Assembly (NCBI GenBank): GCA_030272585.1
Contig: BSYQ01000004.1
Location: 1,736,001-1,800,000, forward strand
Reading direction: 5' to 3'
Origin: Bryopsis sp. KO-2023
Lineage: Eukaryota > Chlorophyta > Ulvophyceae > Bryopsidales > Bryopsidaceae
DNA: 64,000 bases
Below, in pieces: positions 1 through 10,297 of the stretch. Position 1 is the first letter of the stretch; every line of letters starts with the position of its first letter. The notes beneath the pieces are model-generated. The model saw only the letters and a list, made by a program, of their open reading frames with translations. It ran no database searches and was not told the origin of the DNA. A program made the position numbers and the translations under genes.

Positions 1-3000
1 GTGATTCCCAGAGATCTGAACGCGTTCGTCTCGAAATGGCTTATCTGATGGACGGGGTTTCCCTTGAACTGCAACCCCAATGCGACCATAGCGATATGTC
101 GCCGCCAATTCCGGGCGCTGAGAGACTATCGAGCGATGGAGAAATAGCAGTGCATCTTGATGTTGAAGAAAGACTTTCACTTGTTGTGACTCCTCAACGG
201 CAACTCAATACTGGGGAGCAGGAAAGGGCGCTGAGCGAATTGAAAATGGGCGAAGGAGCAAAGACGGTCCCAGGAACGAGTCAAACTACTTCTGAAATGA
301 GGATGGAAGAAGATCGGACCCAGGTTGTTCCAGTCAATCCCGAAAATGATCGCGCAAACCTGGGAGAGACTGAAGGGGATTTTGGGACTCTAAGAACTAG
401 AGATGAAACGTTGCTGCAAGATTCGCAAGTGTCTGGAGGCAAAATCAAGCAAGGGGGAAAAGCGATGATTGAAACAATTGCAACGGGGACAGAAGCAAGA
501 GAATCTGTCTCAAAAGATTCAAAGCCAAATGATGGCTTGGGGAACGCGGAACGAGAGAAAACCCCAGATATCCAAAAACCATGCACCACAGAGACCTCCC
601 AATTGTCGCAAGAGTGTGTACTCCTTGAAATGCACCAGGAGGGGGATTCTGTGAAGGTAACTGTTGCGATCGCTCCAAGCGGGGTTGAGGATGGTTGTTC
701 AGAGGCGAAGCTGGATGACGGCCAAAGGGTGGAAACCGGATCGACTGACCATCTCGACGAAAGCGTCAAGGTGTCGCTTTCCACCGACGGCGACTCATGT
801 TCTCTGTCGCTCACGGTGAACACTCAAGCAAATTCCTCAAAGGATCCTCTGGAAGGGTTGCCGCCTGTTCATGAGGAGAGCACGGGGAATGCTGATGGCG
901 ATGGTGTAAGCGTGGCGCAACTCAAAGAGGAAGCGGAAATTCTTGAGGCGGAGATTGACAAAGAGAGACAAACGCTCCAGCAGGAGAAACAGAAGCTAGA
1001 AAAGCACCTCGGCGTTCTCATGAAGGTCATGGAGAAGCATGAGGAGGCCGAGAGCCGTGCATCAACACCTGGGAACTTGCAGCAACTGGAGGTACCTTCC
1101 CCTTCTGAAAGTCCGTCTTTCACCACATCCAGCAAACGTCTTTTTTCGAATCTCATAAAATGCTCTTCCATCGTTGATCAGGCCGAACGCTTGTCGTTGA
1201 TGAAAGAGATTGAACAGGAGAAAGAATGCCTGGCAGCAATTGTTTCAACTCTTGCCAGCAGCATGATGTCACCAAGATTAGAGTCAAGTGTGCAGGAGGG
1301 GGCCAGGAGTGACATCACCAACACGGGGTCTCCACTGCCTATGGACGAATCGATCGAGCAAGATGGAAAGCTCACGGTAGGAGGGGCGGATCGTTTCAGG
1401 CCGAGGAGGAAAGTCGAGGGAGGAGTGATAACAAGATCAGATGGGGCCAGAATTAACGCCACAATATTTCACATCGAGAAGGGGGGTCTTCTGCACGGTA
1501 TCGCGACTGTCAAGCACAACGGTGAAGACTACTGTGTCGACGCCGGTCTGCTGGAATCTTTGGATGGAAGCATCCCACTGTCGAAAATCATCGGGGAGCA
1601 CGGACACTTGGCAGGCAACGTGTTCTTCGACTTCATTGATCGAGGTCACGGAGATATAGAGGATGTGAACGGGGAGGATGTCGTTGGTGGTATCCTCGAA
1701 GCAATAGCAGGAGACGGCAAAGTCCAGGAAATGGCCATTGAGGGCGAAGACGACTGTTTGGACTTCGATTCTCTCAAACGTCTTTCTCCCGAGATGCCAT
1801 TGGACGTTCTCTTTGCGAAGCATGGTCACTTGGCTGCTTTGGAAGGACAAGGACAAATCTCAAAAGTTACCTTGATTGGCCGGCCAGTTGTTTGGAGCTT
1901 TTACGGGAAGGTCAAGTACACTCTGGTGGAGATCCCAGAAAACGGGGAAACATGTGTAACCCTACTGAGGAAAGCCGTCGTCAAGCATCAGGGCCAAAGC
2001 TACTTGGTCGATAAGGATACCTTCGAGTATATGATTCGTGGCGAAGCCCCAACCCAGATTATCAAAAAGCACAGAGAGGTTCCGAGGGACGCATCGCCAC
2101 AAGCCCCCTGTGGGTCTCCACCTGTCGAGGTTCGACATATCGAAGATGTGGCTGGCAATAGATTGAAGTATCTGGTGATGGAACAAAATGGGAACGATAA
2201 GAGCGGGAAATACGTTGCGATCGCGGAACATGGTGGCCAAAGGTATGGCTTCGATTTGGACATGTTTGAAAACGCGGTGGGGAGTGTGCCAATAGCACAA
2301 CTGGTGGCAAAATACTCCCACGGGTCGGTGGTTCAGGGGACCGAGATCGTCTCAAAAAATACCAAGCAAACACACGATGGGCGTTCGGAGCATCCCCTCT
2401 CTGAGATATTTTCTGAGCATGGCGACCTATCTTCCAAGGGGCTGCTTGGTCAAGATGAAGGGGGTGTCGATAGCAAAACGGTAATTACAACTGTTTCTCT
2501 GGCTGGTCCCTCTGGGGAACGAGAGATGGCTGTTGTGAAGCACGCTGACAAAACATGCTACGTTCCGCTTCAGATTATGGACCAATATCCCAAACAATTG
2601 ACGACAATTGTGTCCAAGCACGGAATGTTCGTCCCCAATCCTGAGCAAGAAGTCAGATGCATGATGTGTGGAGATGGCTGGGACATTTGTTACAATGCGA
2701 CGAAGATTGGTAGAATTCGGCGGCGGCAAGTCGCCACCGTTCCCTTCAATGGGAAACAATACGAACTGGGAACCTTCGAAAGCTCGATCAGGCAGCAATT
2801 AGTGCTCTTCCGAATCGAGGAGCATGGAAAGCTTGTGCAAAAGATTTCCCCGCACCTCGATCCTACAAAACTTCGCTGCCTTGTGGAGGAGTGCTTGGAC
2901 GAGGATGGGATGAATCGAGTAAAGAAGGTGGTGATCAGTACAGGAAAAGATGATTACGAATTGGAGCTTGGGAAACTTGAGACCCTGGTTTCTCACATGC

Positions 3001-4560
3001 TCCTTGAGGAAACAGCATCGAAGCATGGTGCTGTGCGGGCCAAATCGCAGAAGAGCCTTTCCTTAAGAGATTTGACACTCAACACGACGAGGGAGGTCGA
3101 CAAAGGCGAAAAAACTCTCAGATCGCCGTCCGGCCGCGACATCGTTGTGATCGTCAAGGAAATGGTGTTTTTTGAGGAGGCATCTCAGGAAACTGAAGAA
3201 ATAAAAAGAAGGATACGACTGGAATTTGAGAATAATTCGGGAGTGGAGTATGAAGTGCTGCTTGACGTCCTGGAGGGGAGGTTGGCGACTATGGACGTTG
3301 ATGACATTTCGAGACAATTCGCTACCCTCCGAAAGAGCCAACAATCACAGGAAGAAGGAGGAGATGTTCAGGAAGACGTCGAGCCAGTACTGGAGTCACA
3401 AACTGTGAAAGGAGTTTCCGTAAAGGAAATCACCTTTTGGTCAGACAAGAGTGCTGGGGGATTGGGTGGTGGTGAGGAAAAGCAAGTGGCGTCGGTGGGA
3501 TTCGAAGGTGCTCTTATCGATTTGAATGTTTTAAAGCGCCTGGCTCCCAAGATATCTGTTCAGGCCTTTCTCAGTGCGATAGACGGACAAGAGGAGGAAG
3601 GAAGCTTCGGTGTTGATCTACAGGAATGTCAAGGTGAGAATAGGTGTTTCATGAAATGCTGAGTTGCATTTTTCTGAGGGCTGCGTTATGCAACGCTGTT
3701 TTCCATCCAGGGATTTGATTTGTTTTTGTTCAGGGGTAATCGAAACGCCTTTAGGGGAGAGAGTTGTTTTCATGGCGGGGGAGACGATCCTTGATGAAAA
3801 CCATCGTTTGGGTCCGAGCACCAAAAACAATAAAAACAAGAGTACAAGACGGAAGAAGGTTTTGATCGAGGTGGAAGATGTAATATACGAGATTGAGCTG
3901 GGAAGTTGGGAGTTTGCGAGCCAGACAATGCTCGCAGAAATAGTTGCGAAAGGTGGCACAGTGCGGCACCGCTCAGAAGGGGATGACCATGTCGAAGAGG
4001 TGGCTTCAAAACAAATATCTTTTCGAGTTGAGGAGAGAGAAGTTGAGGGTACGAGATCAAGGGAAGAAAATGTATATGCTGGGAAAAATGCACTCTAAAG
4101 TTGCACCCAATGCACTCAACAGATCTGTTGCTTTGGATTTTGTGACCTCTGTACCCTCTTTCAAGAAATTCATTTCGTTCAAAGAGGAAGATTGACGAAT
4201 CATTGTATGCTCACTGCCTCCAGATGAACAAGGGAAACGTCAGGAAACGGTCGCCACCGTTGAATTTGAGATCGACGAGTGCGGGGTGGAACTGGCGACT
4301 TTCAAAATCGCCATTGATTCGATGCCACCAGGAGATATCTTCGAGAAATATGGGAAGCTTTGCACCCTCGAAATCGCTCCTGCCAAGCACCACTTCACCG
4401 CTGCAGTATCATCTTTAGTCAGCGCCGCCAAAGTTGCCCTTGTAATCGTCAAATCTAAAAAGAAGGCAAAAAAGGTGAAAATGTCAAGGTGCAGGTTTGC
4501 CTTGTACTTTCGAGTTCTCACAACACAACCCTCAGCATGAAAAATGTTGCGTACAGGCCA
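1..4560 (+). repeat. Left arm of large inverted duplication (partner 21830-27495)
   Basis: Window base 1 corresponds to about 27495 on the opposite strand, and similarity runs to about 4560 against about 21830. Long stretches look identical, for example 3736-3960 against the reverse complement of about 23240-23463. The arms differ by a segment of roughly 300 bp (one repeat module present in the right arm near 24450-24780, absent here near 2705), a tandem duplication in the right arm, and many single changes. The left limit is outside the window. Confidence 0.85.
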
Positions 4561-5446
4561 AAAAGGAAAACCACAGATACTGGAACACAAGAGGCAAGGA
4601 AAATTTCTGCCACACTGGAACCGAAACACTTCTGGCCGGTGGGACTATTTCCATCCAAGTCCTCGATGATCGCCAGGGCAAAGACTTGCAAGTCCTCCAG
4701 GAAAGCAACAACTGCAAGCTCCCTAGAGTCGAAGTCGACATCCCACTTTTGACGGAAAAGGATTTCCAAAACTTCGTCTGCAAACAATTCATGGACTTTG
4801 GAGCAGCGCCATTTTTCCAAATTCGGGAGGATGTGCAAGTTGTCAGGAAATGTTTGGAGGCGGGAGGCGAAAACAAAAAGATCAGATCAAAAATCGAGAA
4901 TGCTGAAGGGAACTGCAAAGAAATCCCCCAGGTTACTGATGGAGTGATGGTTGCCAGGGACGACCTTGGGACGAAAATCCCCAAAGTCCAAAAGGTCCCC
5001 CCACCACAGACGATGACGGCGACGAAGACTGAGAAAATCGTGATTTGTGGGGCTGTGGAGAAAGCCAGTCACAGGCTGAGCCCACTAAGATTTGAGCGTC
5101 GAATTCCACCCCCTCCTCGATCCAGACCACAAGCGCGACTTGCCACCATTGGTGGCGAAGAAGGTAAGTCTCTTCTTTCTCGACCGGTCCCCATGCTTAA
5201 GCAAAAATCGTGTGTCTGTATGCATCAGGTTATTTCGACCTTCATGGATCATCGTGTCAAAGTTTAACCGCTTCCATTGTGTCTGCAGAGATGTGCAACT
5301 TACAAAAGTTGCAATTATTTTTGGAGTTGGATGACCAGGTGTGGGAGGACGAGGAGGGGGTGGAGCTGAATCGATTAGTCGCCAAAAGAAACCTGTGCCT
5401 GGCGCTGAAGGAAGAATTGAGGGAAGAGGGTTTTTCGGACTGTTGA
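1..5446 (+). CDS. KHG-repeat / pyruvate-kinase-like chimeric gene, copy A (5' end outside window)
   Basis: Proposed exons are <36..3633, 3734..4048, 4224..4474, 4536..5163 and 5289..5446; all phases agree, giving 1649 codons from the Met at 36. The true start may lie upstream of the window. The N-terminal ~290 residues are acidic and low in structure. Residues ~291-345 form a Lys/Glu-rich coiled coil. From ~nt 1420 to ~4350 come about ten repeats of 60-100 aa: a beta-like stretch, a VxKHxGxxYxV-type core, then a Leu/Glu helix ending in EHGHLA, KHGHLA, SKHGMFV or SKHGAV. I do not recognise this repeat. After intron 3 the chain runs into a pyruvate-kinase A-domain-like segment (nt ~4620-4990): a LPxVxVDIPLLTEKD stretch, SKIENAEG and DGVMVARDDLG, keeping the KIEN lysine and glutamate. 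The barrel is incomplete, so catalysis is unlikely. Apparent stops at 4098 and 4195 fall inside intron 2, whose splice sites copy C shares. Function unknown. Confidence 0.72.
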
Positions 5447-8077
5447 TGTTGATGTTGTAAGTTGATGATTTTGTTTTGTGTGACATAACGTTCCCTGTGG
5501 CATGGCCTCCCGTCGATCGCATGTATACGCTCGATCTGATTACATTTTTTCAGGAATGGCACGAGGAATGAGGCGACGATATCGTCCATCTCTGTCTGAT
5601 GCACATAAAAGATCTCAGTTCCATTACAGTATTTTCTACACAAAGCAGTCCAGGAGATTGCTGCCACTATCAAGGGGGTGGCTCCAGTTTCTGTTTTCAG
5701 ATCCTGCCCCTAAAAAAGCATTACATATCTCACCACTTAGAGACACAAGTTTCAAAGAGCCTCCGAATTTGAAAACACATGAACTGCAGGTTGGCATCCC
5801 TTTCCGACCCAAACAGAGAAGGAGGAGTGTTTTTTTTTCTTCTGAATTACTTTTCAACCTTGATTTGGGGAACGTCGCAACACTTCCAAGAAAAAGAAAA
5901 GAGGAAAAGAGGCAATCTTTCAACAGCATTGGATCCAATCCCTCTTCCAAAAGAGTGAAAAGATAGAGAAATGGCTTCTGTATAGAAGAAGTGCCAATTC
6001 ACAGATTGCATACTAACATTCGACTCTGCGAGAATAGAAAGGAAAAGGAAACACGATGTGGTTTTCACAAAGGTGTTGCTGGTCAATTCAAAACAGTGCT
6101 TTTTTTTTTGCTAGCAAAGCCAAGCAAAGCTATAGTGGAGTGTGGATACATTCCCTGCAAACTTTGACGGCGAATACATACTTTGGGTTCAAAGGAAATC
6201 TGTTGCTGTTAATTTTCAAGGAGAAATTTGCATTTCACAAAATTTGTCGGCTGAGTATTATAACACAGACAGACTCCTTTTAAAGATGAGCAGAGACTCT
6301 GAGGGGTGGATGTCGGAGTGAACAGACCAACCTAACAGAACAGGCAATGAAAAAATGTTGAAAAAATGGAATGAGATATTTTCTGTGCCCGGACACTCTG
6401 GTTCGCCTGGGCCTGGGCTTCTACGCATGTGGCCGAGAATATAGGTTTCTTAATACTAGAAGGTTGTAAAAGGAAAGACTTGTGTGGAAGAGGTATAGGA
6501 AAGAGTCTTTCGAAAAGGGATGGCGATTAATTGATTATTGGTGTCATTAGAAGGTAGTTTACACATAGGAGGAAGTGAGTGGGAAGCTAATCTTTGCCTA
6601 TTTAATAATGGAAGGGCGTTGTAGAAGTAGGCATATTTTGGAGGCATATTTTGGATCTTTCTGTTCCGGACTTCCTTCACGGAACAACCCCGATTTTGGG
6701 TGACATACGCATGTAATATTGATTGATTGACTCTGGTTCGCAACAAAATATGAGAAATCGTGAACAGTGTGAAAAAAACTCAAAATGCTGTGAACAAGAG
6801 CCAATTTCCCACATGTACAACCCATGCTGGGATCGAATGTCCCTGGGAGCTTTCTTTTGGGTGTTCCTTTTGTGGTTCTTAACTTGCATTACTCTTGCAT
6901 TATGGGGGGTGATGGCCTTTTTTTGCTGTCATTAATTAATTGATTAATTGATTGGTTACAGGGTGTGCACTTTGGGTGGGAAGTCCTTTCGAGATCTGCT
7001 TCCAGGGCTTTACGCGCCGTCGTTGAGGGCCAACCATTGTTCTTGGTCTGCTTGAATTCATGCACGCCTGCCAGAGGTGCTGAGAAAAAGCACGCGGACC
7101 ATACACACCCTCGGATCAGTGGCGGCTCGACCTCCCACAATTTTCGCAATTTCAGACCGTTCTCCTCACAAGATCGAACGCTGCGTGGAACCGGCTCCCT
7201 ATGCTTACGTCCTCGATATGGGCGTGTCGGTGCAAAGAGCTATGTGCCGTGATCTGTTAGGTGGGTTGGATACAGTTGAATTTGGCGCTCATCAAAAACT
7301 CGGTGCTAGATTTATGACATCGAGTCTGTTTTGATTTGCAGGACCTTCGCTTGGGTGCGATCGACAGGTGTTGAAATTCTGCTCTTCCATGTGTCCCAAC
7401 CTCCACTTGGGTGATGAAAAATACACTCTCCCATGGAAGAGTGTCATTCCTTACAGTAATTTCCCTAAGTTCTGTTTAATGTATCTATTTCTGAGTTTTT
7501 GGTGTCCAGAATTTCGAGATTTTTTTTTCTTTCCTTTCTCGAAAAACCAACTGTTTAAAGTGCCAACCGGTTCGGAAAAAGGGGAACAAAAGGGTGAACT
7601 GAAATTAAGAAACGGGTGTGAATCTCCTTGCTACATCACTCACTTCTTCACTTTATTTTGGACTCAAATAGGAAGATTCACCTATTTGTTGTTCTGTACG
7701 ACAATCAGGGTGATGGAGTTTTACTCGATCCTTCGCTCTGGAGGCTGCTACAACATGCTTGGCCCCTTATTGTTGTGGGTAGAAGAGAAATCTGACGATT
7801 CATTTCAATCATGCAGCGCTTTTTCTGGGTGAGATACTTGCATCACACAACAGTGGGGGCATTTGAGAACAGGTTGAGACTTTAGCCAGAAAGAGAGAGA
7901 GAGTTTTTTTGATGTCTCAAGAAATATTTTGCCATTTTATTCGTGATAGCCCGGTCTCTTATATAGCCTGTGGTACCATTGGTCTGACAAGGTTGGAATT
8001 GCCCGTCCCATCATCAATCAATACGGCCCCAGGGCAGCGTCGAAAAAACAACACACTAATATGAGGGAGCATAGCTG
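5447..8077 (+). other. No gene supported
   Basis: Downstream of gene A the sequence is AT-rich with short scattered open frames and homopolymer runs. A donor-like site at 5458 followed by an acceptor-like site near 5562 could be a 3'-UTR intron of gene A, leading into a basic frame (5564-5966). A frame near 7140-7260 ends in a donor-like site and resumes after an acceptor at ~7342. I recognise nothing in either and do not call a gene. Confidence 0.5.
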
Positions 8078-8730
8078 CTCCACCTTCTGAAACCACTACT
8101 TCTTTGGTAAAGAAAGACCACCTCAAATTTTTTCCCTACAGAGAGGAGGGGGATCAATGCGGATTTTTTTTTTCCATTATCGGTATGGATTTTTTGTTCT
8201 GCCTGGCGAGGTGGGTTCCAAAACGGTAGATGAAATCCCTAAGCAGTGAAATTTTAACAACAGCCTATCTCATTTGCTGCTCAGCCATGCTTGTTGATCA
8301 GCATATATTGCTGTTGAGTGTACCCAAGTGAAATAGATTGAAAGCTCTGTCTAACACAGTCTTCGTGCCATTTTTAAACCTCTCAGAGGTAACAAAACAA
8401 TCCCATGACTAACCCAGAACATTGTTGCATACATCCGTCTGTCTTCTCATCTTGAATCCTTTCCAGTTTTCCAACACTGTGAATTTCGTTTCCCCCGAAC
8501 AGGGGGTATGTCACGAGAATTGTTTCGAACTGAATCAAGACCTCTACAATGCTGCTGGTGCTGGGGACTTCGAAAAAATGAAGGTAGTAGCATTTTCAAC
8601 AGTTTCTTTGGTGCATGCATGAAAAAAAAACCCTTGGTTTATGGTAGACCAACCATGTGTACTGTTGATTTGAAGGGGCTGCTTTCAAAGGGAGCTGATG
8701 CATCATTCCGGAGTTCAAGCTTCAGTAAAA
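8078..8730 (+). repeat. Left arm of inner inverted repeat (partner 15829-16341)
   Basis: Read forward, this stretch matches the reverse complement of 15829-16341. Shared blocks include the purine/GATCAATGCGG block near 8145, the GTTGAGTGTACCCAAGTG block near 8315 and the ankyrin exon pair near 8520-8720. Identity looks high in blocks but with many indels; about 170 bp here (8343-8515) has no counterpart in the partner. This is an older duplication than the A/C pair. Confidence 0.7.
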
Positions 8731-8793
8731 CTTCATTGCATGCTGCCGCTCGTGATGGTCATCTGGAAATTGTTGAAAAACTAATTGGAGCAG
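8500..8793 (+). pseudogene. Ankyrin-repeat gene fragment
   Basis: Two exon-like pieces, ~8500..8583 and 8676..8793, join in phase across a GT-AG intron. They give LYNAAGAGDFEKMK followed by GLLSKGADASF, then a second ankyrin unit with LHAAARDGHLEIVEKLI. Both units match the ankyrin pattern (helix, LLxxGAD, next helix). A donor-like site follows at 8794, but I find no further ankyrin exon downstream, so it is probably a gene fragment carried in the inverted repeat. It may alternatively be the remnant of a small ankyrin gene whose other exons I cannot identify. Confidence 0.5.
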
Positions 8794-8799
8794 GTGACC

Positions 8800-10240
8800 T
8801 TAAATCTCTGCCACTGATTCTGTACAGAATCATATGTAGTGTCTTTGGGAATTGTTTTTGACTGTGCCAAGTTGAAAGCAATCAACTTGCACACCATCCA
8901 CTCTCTTCCATCCTCATTGGTATCTTGATCAGATATATACAAAAACCACAGATTTGACAGTTTTTATTTTCCAAGTTGTCTTCTTTTGCCAATCCTGAAA
9001 TTGCTGGACATCCAAAACTACGTAATGATTGGTCAAAGCAGGTAAATTGAGACAGCGAATCTCCGCACTTCCTTGCACTTGTACATACCGGAGGAGCTCT
9101 GGATGTTTACTCTGGAATTGTTAAGCCCCCTATTCCACCTTCGTTCCCAAAAAAAAATTGTGAATTAAACGGCAAACTTGAGCATCGGTTTTTATTTAGA
9201 AGATTTTACAGATTCAATTTTTCTATTCGCATGTATTTTTTTTTTCCTTCACCACATCTTTCATATGAGCTATGACAAACAATATGGTGCATTTGAAGTC
9301 CCTAATACTTTTCCCTTGTCTTGTCAGTATTGAACACAAAAGGACTTTTTTTTGTCACAACTGACTTCTTCCCAGACTTCAGTTCGGCACTGCTGTGCAT
9401 TTGGAGTCAGCGATTTAGTATCTCAATTTCAGCTATTGAAATTGCATATTTTCAGGTTGTAAAATTGGCATCCCAAAATATCGAATAGTCTGAAGAATCA
9501 GGCAACACTGAAGAATCCATTCCATGTCCACCACCAATAACTAGGGCTGACATCAAAAATCTTCTGAAATGCTTTGTGTAAGGATGTTTCGATGCAACTG
9601 ATATAGAGGTATTGTGGACTGTTTTTTCAGTGCAGATTCTTTAGATAAGCATCAAGGACTCATGAGGTTGATCAACCAAAAGCACTCTGCAGAATTTTCA
9701 GGAATGTGCTATCTTATTGTTGGAGGGGTTGTAAACCCAACTGCGGAAAGTGAGGAAAGTCGACAGATGGGGAATGGTGGTGGTGGTTCTTTTTCCTCAA
9801 TCATTTTTCTTGGGGCAAAAGAGAGTCAGAAAAAGTGCTTCCTGGAGAAGTTTTTGGTCGTTAAGTTTTACAATGTGTGGATCTGATTGTAAAAACTTTC
9901 TGGTTGTAAAAACTCATTGATTTCAATCCTTTGGGATATTTAAAGCCTTGATTGTTGCAATTGGTGGCGTGCTCCCTTTTGGGTGGTTCATGATTCAGAA
10001 TCTAATTTTCAGTGAAAAGCAAGGGAGGTTGGAATGCAAAGTGTAAGATCAGAGGAAATTTGAAGGGGAATTAAAGGGTTCCATCTCGTAGAAAGCACAC
10101 GAACAGTTGCACAAGTGTCTTTCATAAAAATTCCAAAATCAAATCAAAGCAAGCAAAGGTGCACAGTTGGTAACCTGTGCTCTTGATACTGTTCTGACAG
10201 CAATTACTGTGACAGCAATTACCACACCCGGTCAAACCTC
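8800..10240. other. No gene supported
   Basis: AT-rich sequence with poly-T and poly-A runs and only short frames. A 12-bp direct repeat (GACAGCAATTAC) occurs twice at about 10195-10225, just upstream of the gene B TATA-like box. Nothing else is recognisable. Confidence 0.5.
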
Positions 10241-10248
10241 GATAAGTC

Positions 10249-10254
10249 TATAAG
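10249..10254 (+). promoter_or_regulatory. TATA-like box of gene B
   Basis: TATAAG in a CTATAAGAGAG context lies about 50 bp upstream of the ATG at 10298. This spacing would leave a very short 5' leader. Inferred from position and motif only. Confidence 0.4.
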
Positions 10255-10297
10255 AGAGAGCGTTCGTTGTGTAGAAACTCATTCCTGGGTAAAAAAA

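Noticed and set aside
4065-4200. Frameshift that would end gene A at 4098 or 4195
   Set aside because: Both stops fall inside an intron whose donor and acceptor are shared with copy C, and splicing restores the frame in both.
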